From Clostridium_AF sediminicola (GTDB lineage Bacteria; Bacillota; Clostridia; Clostridiales; Clostridiaceae), in assembly GCF_050402865.1 (NCBI RefSeq), contig NZ_BAABMF010000001.1:310001-374000 (forward strand): a stretch of DNA of 64,000 nucleotides, given 5' to 3'. Every line of letters begins with the position of its first letter. The first letter of the stretch is position 1. The notes below the pieces were generated by a model that saw nothing but the letters and a program-made list of their open reading frames with translations, had not been told where the DNA came from and did no database searches. Of this stretch, positions 52,923 through 60,968 are shown piece by piece. A program made the position numbers and the translations under genes.

Positions 52923-53393
52923 TTATATAATTCCTTGTATCTTTAATACGATTTGAGAAATAATAGCTGATCCAAAGAATGTACTTGTAAATACCACTAG
53001 AGATATTAATACAATCTTCCAACTCATTGATTTTAATTCCTTAACTTTATTTCCTACAGAAATACCCGCAAATGCTAGAATTGGAGTAGTTGTTGATAGG
53101 AAATTTATTTTATTAGTATATTCTAAAAATAATTTTGCTGTAGGCATAAATGGCATACTTAAAACTAAAGCTATCATAGTAGCCCATGCAAATGCAGGGA
53201 ATTTCAGATTTGGAAGTAATCCTTTTATAATTAATGAAAGCATACAAATTAACACTATAAGTATAATCCCTGGTATTGCTTCAACTACTGAAAATTCTTT
53301 ATCTAATATCGTAAAACCAATCTTTTGAGCCACTAAAACTAATACACCTACTACTATAAGTAATTTTAATTGATCTAAACTTTTCTTAAGCAT
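52923..53393 (-). CDS. small membrane protein of the DUF3100-like module
   Basis: 156 residues with four to five hydrophobic helices. Its ATG overlaps the stop of the upstream gene by eight bases (ATGCTTAA type). It has no recognised motif of its own; the tight overlap suggests that the two proteins form one transporter or that one ancestral gene has been split. Confidence 0.6.
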   Translation of the reverse strand: MLKKSLDQLKLLIVVGVLVLVAQKIGFTILDKEFSVVEAIPGIILIVLICMLSLIIKGLLPNLKFPAFAWATMIALVLSMPFMPTAKLFLEYTNKINFLSTTTPILAFAGISVGNKVKELKSMSWKIVLISLVVFTSTFFGSAIISQIVLKIQGII

Positions 53394-54255
53394 CTATATT
53401 AGCCCCCTTTTTTGAAAATTTTGGTGCTACTTTATCGTAATACCAATTGGTAAAAGGAAGTGCTAAAAATACTACAGAATACATTCCAGTAACCCCCGTC
53501 AACATATTACTAGTAGCTGCATAAGCAAGTATTGTATCTTTCATTTCTGGTGATGATGCAGCAGCTAAAGATGATGATGCAGCTGTCATCATACTACCGC
53601 TTCCCATTCCACTAGCCATAGCCAATGCATAAGGATGTAATCCTGAAGCCACAGAAAAAGAACCTAAAAGTCCAAAGAAAATAGTACCGAATACAGTACC
53701 TATCATATATGTACCTAATACTCCTGTACCTTCTGGAGAGTTCATTCCATATCTTTCACCAATGATTCCTAAGGTAGGTTCTCTGCATATACTGACAGTT
53801 CCTCCAACAGCTTCTCTTTTTAATCCTAAAAGTAAAGCTAACGGTAATGCAATTACTGGAGTAAATAAATTTCCAAGTTCTTGTAATAAAAATGCTGGTC
53901 CAGCTTGTACCACTTTTACAATATTAGGTCCAACAAGTGTGCCGTATTTTACTCCAAGAGGTAATAACGCTAACATAACCATTGAACCTGCTAATTCTAT
54001 TTCATCTTTTGATATTAACTTTCTTAATCCTTTAATAGGTTTTCCTAAAATATCTGGAGTAATTATCAACCCTATAATAACGGCGTATAACATTGGTAAT
54101 AATACAACGGAACCTGGTCCTAATGAATATTTTTTAATTCCTATTAACTCAGAAATAATTATAATACCTAATACTGTTAAAAAAAGCTTTAAAAAAATAC
54201 TAGTTCTACCCTTTGTACTTATTATTTGATTTTCAGTTAGTGCTTTCTTTGACAT
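53386..54255 (-). CDS. DUF3100-family membrane protein
   Basis: 289 residues, about eight TM helices, Gly- and Ala-rich with YALAMASGMGSGSMMTAASS and EAVGGTVSICREPTLGIIGERYGM. DUF3100 proteins often sit beside M20 amidohydrolases, as here, which suggests that they import a substrate such as an acylated amino acid. GGGAG lies 11 bases before the ATG. Function inferred only. Confidence 0.7.
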   Translation of the reverse strand: MSKKALTENQIISTKGRTSIFLKLFLTVLGIIIISELIGIKKYSLGPGSVVLLPMLYAVIIGLIITPDILGKPIKGLRKLISKDEIELAGSMVMLALLPLGVKYGTLVGPNIVKVVQAGPAFLLQELGNLFTPVIALPLALLLGLKREAVGGTVSICREPTLGIIGERYGMNSPEGTGVLGTYMIGTVFGTIFFGLLGSFSVASGLHPYALAMASGMGSGSMMTAASSSLAAASSPEMKDTILAYAATSNMLTGVTGMYSVVFLALPFTNWYYDKVAPKFSKKGANIDA

Positions 54256-54904
54256 AATTAATTTTGCTCCCTTCTAATTTGGGTTTTTATTTATAATATA
54301 TGAAAAATTATATATAATCCTCCTTTCATTTTCCAATATTATATATACATTATATTATCTTCTATTATTAATGTAAATTACCAAATATGATTTAAGTGCT
54401 AAATATTTTATTTTACTAGAAAATTAGATTGTTTACATTTGATTCAGTTTACATAATTTTTATTATGTTTTATTTGAAGTTCAGTTTTAATTAATTCCTC
54501 TGAAGCAATTTATCTACAGTTATTTCGCATTATGCCACCAACATTACCTAAACTTAACAGTATATCAATTTTTTCATAGATTTTAAAATGTGCACTAGCT
54601 TTCTTTGATGTTATGGCTGCTACACATTCTGTCCATAGTTGGTACTCTTTTTTATATGAAATTTAACTAAGTTACAAAATTAAAATTTAGACAGGTTAAA
54701 TAATTAGAAATTTTAAAGATTAAATTATAAAAATCTCTATCAATTATATGTACCTCCCTAAGCCTCTTGCTTATTTTATACATGAATAATCTTTACGGAT
54801 TGAGAACTAAACTTCTAGTTATAAAAACAAATTATTGCTTTTGTAAAACATGTTCAAATAGGATAAATATGTTATAATTATTAAATTAAGTGAAGAGGTG
54901 AAGT
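54256..54904. other. gene-poor A/T-rich gap containing a gene relic
   Basis: Apart from the flavoprotein relic listed separately (54488-54640) I see no ORF, RNA or clear hairpin. An extended -10 (TGTTATAAT) lies about 20 bases before the small ORF at 54905. Confidence 0.5.
54488..54640 (-). pseudogene. relic of the FAD oxidoreductase N-terminus
   Basis: The stretch aligns with 63423-63575, codons about 7-57 of the flavoprotein gene. Read on the minus strand it gives AAITSKKAS, then KIYEKIDILLSLGNVGG and IMRNNC, then a TAA at 54509-54511, then IASEELI. The intact gene reads AAITAKKAG, EIYEKTDMLLGLGNVGG, IMRNNGRFTASEELI. There is no start, no Rossmann glycine motif and one in-frame stop. Confidence 0.85.
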
Positions 54905-55072
54905 ATGAAGAAAATAATAGGTATTGTAGTAGTTTTATATTGGTATTTTTTTATGGGGGGTATAACTTCAATATGTATAAGTTCATTAGGATTTTTTCCA
55001 GGGATGATACTAAGTATTATAATAGGTATACCAGGCTGTCTAGTACTTAAAAAGATATTTAAACCAAAATAA
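54905..55072 (+). CDS. small hydrophobic membrane protein, 55 residues
   Basis: ATG at 54905 with AGAGGTG upstream and TAA at 55070-55072. The product has two TM-like stretches (IIGIVVVLYWYFFMGGI and FFPGMILSIIIGIPGCLVL) and a Lys-rich tail. No family recognised. A hairpin terminator at 55143-55186 follows. Confidence 0.55.
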   Translation: MKKIIGIVVVLYWYFFMGGITSICISSLGFFPGMILSIIIGIPGCLVLKKIFKPK

Positions 55073-55142
55073 ATATTACTAAATTGCCATAAAACATATA
55101 CAAAAATTTAATGTTAATATATAATAAAAAACTTGTTAACTT

Positions 55143-55186
55143 AAAAACCCATTAAAAACTTATAAAAAGTATTCAATGGGTTTTTA
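55143..55186 (+). terminator. terminator after the 54905 ORF
   Basis: AAAAACCCATT / AATGGGTTTTT stem with a 20-base loop, T run on the plus strand. Confidence 0.75.
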
Positions 55187-55274
55187 TTACTTATTTTATT
55201 TGAAGAAATCCTCATATTTAAAATATAAGACGTTCCATTGAAGAAGACCAAATTTTCTTACACTGTTTATTCTA

Positions 55275-55385
55275 CTAATCAAAATGAAAAAAATTTTTCA
55301 TAAAATCTATCAAACCATCAGTCAATGGAACAATAAAAAATAAGATTACAAGTAAAAAAATAGTGCTTGCTGTAAATAAAGACAT
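55275..55385 (-). CDS. candidate 36-residue hydrophobic peptide
   Basis: ATG at 55385, TAG at 55275-55277. Hydrophobic TASTIFLLVILFFIVPL then a charged end (DFMKNFFHFD), the general make-up of a type I toxin or small membrane peptide. The ribosome site is weak (TTAGGT). Reported as a candidate only. Confidence 0.25.
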   Translation of the reverse strand: MSLFTASTIFLLVILFFIVPLTDGLIDFMKNFFHFD

Positions 55386-55528
55386 ATACCTAATGAAACA
55401 ATTCAAATCAATGTATAAATAATCATTGTTCAAAAAGGACTGGGAATTATTAAACCATTTATTACAGATATAAAAGTTTTAATAGAGGAGACTGTAAGTC
55501 TTACACAGTAGGTTCTAAGTATATTTTA

Positions 55529-55766
55529 GACGTACTTTTCTTATATTGTGTAGTAATGTGTATCTGAATAATTCAGCTTAATGTATAATGCAAAGGCAAT
55601 ATATTGGAAGACATAAAGATATTGATGAAGCAAACATTTGTATATATACTATAAATAGCAATATGATAATCGTGATTATTTCATAACATTCATTGGAAGG
55701 AGAGGGTAGAAAAATGGTTTATGCTGATGTAGTAAAAAGCTGTGATGAAACTAACGCGCAAAATGA
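55529..55766 (+). repeat. direct repeat, left copy (about 235 bp)
   Basis: Nearly identical, in the same orientation, to 61849-62085. It covers an apparent promoter and leader, the ribosome site (GGAAGGAGAGG) and the first 17 codons of a cupin gene. Confidence 0.88.
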
Positions 55767-55950
55767 ATGTACTAAAGAAAAGCAGGAAGCATTGGCTCAG
55801 GCTCTTTGTAAGTATTGGGATGAGCTTTCTGTAGATGCAACGGAGGGTAATGAATGCTTAGCGGAACTTACAGAGCGAATATCGTGGGCAAAGAGCGTGA
55901 TTCGCAGAGGAATCCCTTTCTTTTCTACAGAAAAATGTAATAGTTGGAGT
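55714..55950 (+). pseudogene. 5' part of a cupin (DMSP-lyase-like) gene, truncated
   Basis: ATG at 55714 behind GGAAGGAGAGG. The frame gives MVYADVVKSCDETNAQ, then a plausible helical region (KQEALAQALCKYWDELSVDA, AELTERISWAKSVIRRG) for about 70 codons, and then loses protein-like character where repeat R2 begins (about 55950), although the frame stays open to 56073. The C-terminal cupin part is missing here and is found in the copy at 62033. Identity as the N-terminus of that gene rests on the shared first 17 codons. Confidence 0.6.
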
Positions 55951-56015
55951 CTAATTTTCTTCAATTCACATTTTACCAATAACATCACTTCCTTAAAATT
56001 AGTATATTTACTTAT
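55951..56015. repeat. repeat R2, left copy
   Basis: TAATTTTCTTCAATTCACATTTTACCAATAACATCAC... resembles 59181-59247 closely; both are followed by a similar T-rich stretch and an AAAGACT segment. Significance unknown. Confidence 0.55.
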
Positions 56016-56048
56016 TCTATATAATGTCATAAATTTCCTTTTAATAAA

Positions 56049-56079
56049 TAAAAGACTACTCATTTTTAAGTAGTCTTTC
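56049..56079. terminator. bidirectional terminator
   Basis: AAAGACTACT / AGTAGTCTTT stem, T run on both strands; serves the converging cupin fragment and cell-wall-binding gene. Confidence 0.75.
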
Positions 56080-56096
56080 TAAGTAATATACTAATT

Positions 56097-56855
56097 TTAT
56101 TTTGATGATACTAATTGATTAGATGCATTATAAAGTTGTGCTGCATCTCCATCGTTGTTCCAAATATAAGAGCCGGTCCATTTTAAACTTCCTGTAGATT
56201 TTCCGCTAGCTATAGTTATAGTAGCTCCAGCTTTTAATACATAGTTACTAGGAAAATTATAAGTTTGATTTCCTTCTACACTAACAAGTTTCCATCCAGA
56301 CATATTTACATCTGAGGCACTGTCATTTTTAATAGTAACTATCTCTTGACTTAAATCAACACTAGCTATTTTAACATTTGCGTTGTTTGTAGCAGTTGCC
56401 ATTGCTCCATCTGTGCCTAGGTAATATTTGCCTATCCATGTATTGCATAACATTAAACCATTTGCATCAAAGTAATACCATTTTTTACTTGCAGAATCTT
56501 GAGCCCATCCATTCGCTACCATAGCTCCGTTAGAACCTAAGTAATACCATGTTGAACCACTTTGAACCCATTTATTTGACTCCATAACTCCATCAGTGGT
56601 AAATAAGTACCAAGCTGAGCCTGATTTAGCCCATCCAGTAGTCATAGTACCATCATTACCCATGAAGTAGCATCTTCCAGCTGAATCTTTAACCCAATTG
56701 TTTTTAACTATTTGATTATTAGTGTAATAGTTCCATGACTGTCCATTAGATACCCAACCATTTGCTGCTAGTGCCTGTGTTGTAGGTAATAGTGTACCAA
56801 ACATAACAACTAGCATTATTATTGCACTAATAAATAGTTTTTTAGTTTTTTTCAT
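56097..56855 (-). CDS. secreted protein with choline-binding-type repeats and a lamin-tail domain
   Basis: 252 residues from the ATG at 56855, spaced nine bases from GAGAGG; an ATG three codons upstream touches the site. Signal peptide about 1-30 (TKKLFISAIIMLVVMFGTLLP...ALA). Residues 31-155 hold about six CW-binding repeats (NGQSWNYY, SAGRCYFM, SGSAWYLF, SGSTWYYLG, KKWYYFD). Residues 160-250 form a lamin-tail-like (LTD) beta domain (SGWKLVSVEGNQTYNFPSNY, WNNDGDAAQLYN). Likely cell-surface attached through teichoic acid; role unknown. Confidence 0.85.
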   Translation of the reverse strand: MKKTKKLFISAIIMLVVMFGTLLPTTQALAANGWVSNGQSWNYYTNNQIVKNNWVKDSAGRCYFMGNDGTMTTGWAKSGSAWYLFTTDGVMESNKWVQSGSTWYYLGSNGAMVANGWAQDSASKKWYYFDANGLMLCNTWIGKYYLGTDGAMATATNNANVKIASVDLSQEIVTIKNDSASDVNMSGWKLVSVEGNQTYNFPSNYVLKAGATITIASGKSTGSLKWTGSYIWNNDGDAAQLYNASNQLVSSK

Positions 56856-57184
56856 TATTTTCATCCTCTCTATAATTCACTTTTACAGAACTGTTTTATT
56901 ATACTATATTTTATATTTTTAGTGTTGTATGTAATTATTTTTACCAATTATATTTTTTTAGGATGAATTGATTTTTTATTGTATTTTTATAGCATGTTTA
57001 GGAGTTAAATAGTTTGACTTTATAGGTAGTTACACAGGATTATTGACAGATATATAACAGAAAAACCTTCATTAATAATAGAAAAAATAAATTCAAAAGC
57101 CTATTATCCTGTTTTAAGGTCATCTAATACTAAAAGCCCTTAAGTGCATCTTCTACATTCAAGGGCTTAAAATTTGAAAAAACA
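56856..57184. other. gap with one terminator
   Basis: The only signal is a stem at 57132-57170 (AAGCCCTTAAGTG / CATTCAAGGGCTT) that ends the gene at 57185 on the minus strand. Nothing else seen. Confidence 0.6.
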
Positions 57185-57940
57185 TTATAATATTTTTTCA
57201 CCGCATTTATTGCAAAATCCTGAATCATCAGGTAATTTATTACCACATTTCCTACAATAGATAAATTCTCCTACTGTATTATAGTCTTCTACCGGTTTCG
57301 TATTGTTAGCATTTTCTTTCATAATCGCCAATGTTGACAAGATTTCTTGAGTTTCCTTATATATTGATTTATAAATAAAAGAGCTTGTCTTCATTTTAGT
57401 TTTTACCATATCAAAATATATAGTAGGCTTACTAATATTATTAACAGTAATTTTGATTTTCAAACTATTTACTACTTTCTTTTGTTTTCTTTTTCCGGTA
57501 ATTCCTCCTAAAATAGCACCTACTCCACCACAAAGAAAAGCTCCAACAGCCGCTCCACCTAAGCCACCTTTAATAATACTTTCACCATCTTCAATTAATT
57601 CAAAAGAAATTATATCCTCATAATTAAAGATTATAGGATTTTTCATTCTACCGCTTATTACCTCATAAATTAACCATTGTTTATTATCTTCATCAATTTC
57701 TATATAAGTACCTATTTTTTTAGTTGCATTAAAACTAAGCAATTTTTCCTTCTGAATCTTTTCAATTTCCATACGCTTTCTAACATCAGATAGTGATAGC
57801 TTTTTCAATTCTAATACTATCCTTGGATTACACATTTTCAAACAATCTGAACATATCCATCCATCTATAATCTTATATTTTTTTGAAGAAATTTCTTTTT
57901 CGCAATGCGAGCATACCACTTTGTTTCCAAATAATCCCAT
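57185..57940 (-). CDS. double zinc-ribbon membrane-associated protein (DUF4428-like)
   Basis: 251 residues. N-terminal zinc ribbon with CSHC and CSDC (about 10-34, DUF4428-like), then a beta domain (GTYIEIDEDNKQWLIYEV), a Gly-rich hydrophobic hairpin (GGLGGAAVGAFLCGGVGAILGG, about 135-160), and a C-terminal zinc ribbon CRKCGNKLPDDSGFCNKCG. Such proteins are common in Firmicute accessory regions and have no defined function. AAGGAGG precedes the ATG. Confidence 0.78.
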   Translation of the reverse strand: MGLFGNKVVCSHCEKEISSKKYKIIDGWICSDCLKMCNPRIVLELKKLSLSDVRKRMEIEKIQKEKLLSFNATKKIGTYIEIDEDNKQWLIYEVISGRMKNPIIFNYEDIISFELIEDGESIIKGGLGGAAVGAFLCGGVGAILGGITGKRKQKKVVNSLKIKITVNNISKPTIYFDMVKTKMKTSSFIYKSIYKETQEILSTLAIMKENANNTKPVEDYNTVGEFIYCRKCGNKLPDDSGFCNKCGEKIL

Positions 57941-58036
57941 AATAATCCTCCTTAATTATTTTAACATCAAAATTTACTCTAATCTTTTAACAAATTAGTC
58001 TAAACTTTCTTTATAAACTTCCATTTTTTCTAGCAT

Positions 58037-58738
58037 TTATTCATCAAAATAATGATGTCTAAAAAAATCTGATGCAAGGTTACCTAAATTAGACGTCGAG
58101 AAATTTTCCCAATTAATCTTCTTTAATTCATCTGTAGAAAACGATACCCATTGTGCAATACCATCACTTTTATTACCATATACATCGACGAATGTTGTTT
58201 CATGTGCAATTTTAAACTCAGATAGTTCATAGAATTTATCAATTTTGCATAATTCCTCAATCATTTGTTCTATATCATACCCCATCTGTTTCTTAATCAT
58301 TCCCTTAGTTAAACTATCTAACATTTTTATATTTAATTGTAATTTTGTTTTAGCTTCGTCTTCATAAGTTAAATCCATAAATCTATCTTCAAAAAGCTCT
58401 TTTGAAATATCAGAAACTCGCTCTTCTATAGTAGCATTTTCTAGTAATTCTTGTTCAGCTTCCTTTTCTTTAATTTTTCCCTGATTTTTTGCATCCATTT
58501 TATCGGGCAATTCATTAATTTTAGCATTAATAGCTACTTCAGGCTTTCCTGAAAGTTGTGCCCCAAATGACTGGAACATCATTAAAGACATTCCTCCAAA
58601 TATAACTGTCAAAATAATTCTCGGTACTAATTTGCATCGTTTATTCTTCCACATTAAGAATAGTCCTATTGGTGGAATAGTAAATAATGTTAGCCACATA
58701 AACCAAGTGTGATTGTAAAATTTCTGTTTGTTTTTCAT
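58037..58738 (-). CDS. hypothetical membrane-anchored protein
   Basis: 233 residues. Two TM helices at the N-terminus (about 10-28 and 38-58), a charged probable coiled coil (DKMDAKNQGKIKEKEAEQEL) and a mixed alpha/beta domain to the end with IAHETTFVDVYGNKSDGIAQW. Not recognised. It lies on the same strand as the zinc-ribbon gene, about 100 bases upstream of it. GTAAGGA precedes the ATG. Confidence 0.7.
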   Translation of the reverse strand: MKNKQKFYNHTWFMWLTLFTIPPIGLFLMWKNKRCKLVPRIILTVIFGGMSLMMFQSFGAQLSGKPEVAINAKINELPDKMDAKNQGKIKEKEAEQELLENATIEERVSDISKELFEDRFMDLTYEDEAKTKLQLNIKMLDSLTKGMIKKQMGYDIEQMIEELCKIDKFYELSEFKIAHETTFVDVYGNKSDGIAQWVSFSTDELKKINWENFSTSNLGNLASDFFRHHYFDE

Positions 58739-58905
58739 GTAAATTCTTCCTTACGTATAATGCTCCACAAAGAGGATTATACCATTATTGATATTTATTT
58801 CAATATTTTCAACAATAATATATATAATATTACATTGTTTTCAATTCTTCCAAAATAACATAAATTAAATTTAAAGTATATAAGAATTTTTTTAGTCTAT
58901 ACTTT

Positions 58906-58983
58906 AAATAACTTCACATTATACTTTAGCAAAGAGTGCCGGCTTTATGCTGGTGCTTTTTCTATCTATGTAAACATAAATTT
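58906..58983 (+). repeat. repeat R3 copy a, containing a terminator hairpin
   Basis: AGTGCCGGC-TTTAT-GCTGGTGCT stem followed by TTTTT, embedded in a 75-bp block that matches 60254-60330 closely. No plus-strand gene lies just upstream, so this copy is an orphan terminator. Confidence 0.8.
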
Positions 58984-59180
58984 GAGGAGGTTATTATTTT
59001 GTACTATATATTAAAGAATTTAAGTATATGAGAAATAAAGTGTTACGATGAAAACTTTGAAACGTTTGGTATTACTAGCTTTGCAAAGTGATGGCTTTCT
59101 ATTGTTAATGATGTAGGTCACTCTAATTAACACTTTAAAAGCATCAGTCTTGATACGTATATATCATGTATTCATGTAGC

Positions 59181-59247
59181 CTTATTTTTTTAATTCACAT
59201 TTTACCAAAAACATCACCTCACTACATTAGTATATATATTTAATTTT
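59181..59247. repeat. repeat R2, right copy
   Basis: Counterpart of 55951-56015: TTTTTTAATTCACATTTTACCAAAAACATCAC. Confidence 0.55.
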
Positions 59248-59475
59248 ACAAATATTATTATTTTCCTTTTTGAAAGCAAAAGACTTCTTTTTCTTATGAA
59301 AAATTTATATAGTTCTATTAACGTTATTATTTATCTTATTAATTTACATATTATTCATTCATATACAATTTAAATTACATATACCATTTCATTTCAATAT
59401 ATGTTACAATTAACGAGATTTGTATTTATATCAACTAAAATTACAGAAAAAGTAATCTTATAGGAGGAAAACGAA

Positions 59476-60213
59476 ATGAGTAAATTATTGCAATGTAAAG
59501 CATGTGGTAAAGAAGTTGCAAAAGGAGCAAGATGTCCTAGCTGTGGAAAGGATAGTAGAAGTTTCTTTGCTAAACACAAAATACTAACTGGAATAATTGT
59601 ACTAGCAGTTATTGGTGCATTTGCTAGTATGGGCCAAAATAGCGATAAATCAAATATGGCAAATAGTAATAATACAAATGCTACATCAGATAAATCTGAA
59701 TCTAAAGATACAACTGTGAAATATAAAACTGGTAAATATTTAGTTGGTGAAGATATTGAAAGTGGATTATATAGAGCAACTATAACTGACCCTATTATGA
59801 AAATGGGTTATATAGAAAGAGCAAAAGATGTTAGCATGGGAATAGATAGTATTATTGCTAATATCGTTATTACTGGTAATGGATATGTAGAAATATTAGA
59901 TACTGACGTTGCTGTTAAACTTCAAGGTGTAGAAATTGAACCTATAAATCTTGAAAAATTATCTCCAAATTTAAAAGAAGAATTAACAGATGGAATATAT
60001 TTAGTAGGATACGATTTAACACCAGGAACATATAAAGTCGAAGTAACTGATACAACTACAGGTATAGGGTATGTTGAAAGAAGTAAAAGTGTTGCTATGG
60101 GAGTGAACGATATTATTGCTAATGAAGCACTTCAAGGACCAGGATATGTTGAAATTAAAGAGGGTGACTTTGCAGTAAGATTACAAGGTGTAAAACTAAC
60201 TCTAAAAAAATAA
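59476..60213 (+). CDS. zinc-ribbon membrane protein with two tandem beta repeats
   Basis: 245 residues. Zinc ribbon CKACGKEVAKGARCPSCG (about 7-24), one TM helix (about 35-53), an Asn/Ser/Lys linker, then two copies of a roughly 80-residue unit: YLVGEDIESGLYRATITD...GYIERAKDVSMGIDSIIAN...VAVKLQGVEI and YLVGYDLTPGTYKVEVTD...GYVERSKSVAMGVNDIIAN...FAVRLQGVKL. The extracytoplasmic repeats look like small ligand- or wall-binding beta domains. AGGAGG precedes the ATG, and R3 copy b terminates it. Function unknown. Confidence 0.8.
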   Translation: MSKLLQCKACGKEVAKGARCPSCGKDSRSFFAKHKILTGIIVLAVIGAFASMGQNSDKSNMANSNNTNATSDKSESKDTTVKYKTGKYLVGEDIESGLYRATITDPIMKMGYIERAKDVSMGIDSIIANIVITGNGYVEILDTDVAVKLQGVEIEPINLEKLSPNLKEELTDGIYLVGYDLTPGTYKVEVTDTTTGIGYVERSKSVAMGVNDIIANEALQGPGYVEIKEGDFAVRLQGVKLTLKK

Positions 60214-60253
60214 TTAATTTAATGTATACTCACAAAGTAAACTATCAAGAATC

Positions 60254-60330
60254 TAAATAACTTCACATATACTTTAGCAAAGAGTGCCGGCATTATGCTG
60301 GTGCTTTTTCTATCTATTTAAAAATAAATT
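60254..60330 (+). repeat. repeat R3 copy b, terminator of the zinc-ribbon gene
   Basis: Matches R3 copy a; AGTGCCGGC-ATTAT-GCTGGTGCT followed by TTTTT, 70 bases past the zinc-ribbon stop. Confidence 0.8.
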
Positions 60331-60390
60331 AAATTGAAGGAAGTATATTGTTATAAGTTGTATATAAAAATACTTTTCTATACTTTTAAT

Positions 60391-60531
60391 TTCAATGCTA
60401 TTAGTATCTTCAGTTTTTACCTTTTGGGGAACTAAAATATTTGGAACTGCTGGAGGATATATAGGATCATTGATAGGAATATTGCTAGTTTCTATTTGTG
60501 CTTTAAAAGTTTTATTTAGAAGAGATAATTG
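60391..60531 (+). CDS. possible small membrane protein or gene remnant, about 46 residues
   Basis: The frame from ATG 60391 to TGA gives LLVSSVFTFWGTKIFGTAGGY then IGSLIGILLVSICALKVLFRRD. The sequence looks like real membrane protein, but no ribosome site precedes the ATG and a stop lies 12 codons upstream, so it may be the tail of a broken gene. Confidence 0.3.
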
Positions 60532-60710
60532 AATAAAAAATACATACCTTTGCTGCTAAGTATAGGGAATTTTTGTTGTTAACTTAAAATCTCTGAAAGG
60601 ATTGATATTGCTTGTATTCGACTTGATAAATAGAGTAAAAAACTCGTTAATGGTATATATCACCCAGATTAACAGCTTTTTTATTGCTCGAAATGATTAA
60701 AACTGCTTAT

Positions 60711-60746
60711 ACACATATTTATACCCATATTTATACCCATATTTAT
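60711..60746 (+). repeat. 12-bp tandem repeat, three units
   Basis: ACACATATTTAT followed by two units of ACCCATATTTAT. Confidence 0.85.
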
Positions 60747-60968
60747 AGGGGTTATATGCACATATATATACGCATATTTTACGAATCGTTAATTAACTCT
60801 AAAAGCCAAATATTATAATATATACTATTTATAGAAATATTATCATGATGAAATATGAGATATGTGTTATAATTTCCATATGAGTTAAGTCGAAATAGTA
60901 CAATAAAATTTATTTCTTAAATTGTGAATGGAAGCAATGAAACGTAACTTATAAATAATGTTGAAGTA

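Larger units (their letters stand above)
55073..55713. other. gene-poor gap with small-ORF candidate and repeat arm
   Basis: It holds the terminator, a candidate hydrophobic ORF on the minus strand, the direct repeat from 55529, and a perfect 10-bp inverted pair GTTCCATTGA (from 55231) / TCAATGGAAC (ending 55331). Otherwise A/T-rich without clear signals. Confidence 0.5.
58742..59475. other. gene-free stretch with duplicated terminator and R2 repeat
   Basis: It holds R3 copy a and R2 copy b, the palindrome CTTTGCAAAG near 59081, and only very short frames (22 codons from 59048). A good ribosome site (GAGGAGG, about 58983-58989) precedes a ten-codon frame, suggesting a gene that has decayed. 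Confidence 0.5.
60214..60968. other. gene-poor gap
   Basis: Contents: R3 copy b, a possible 45-residue membrane frame at 60391-60531, an imperfect hairpin (about 60640-60686) with T7, and the 12-bp tandem repeat at 60711-60746. Otherwise A/T-rich. Confidence 0.5.

Noticed and set aside
60711..60780. Possible CRISPR-like array in the ATATTTATACCC repeats
   Set aside because: Units are only 12 bp and contiguous with no spacers; a simple tandem repeat.
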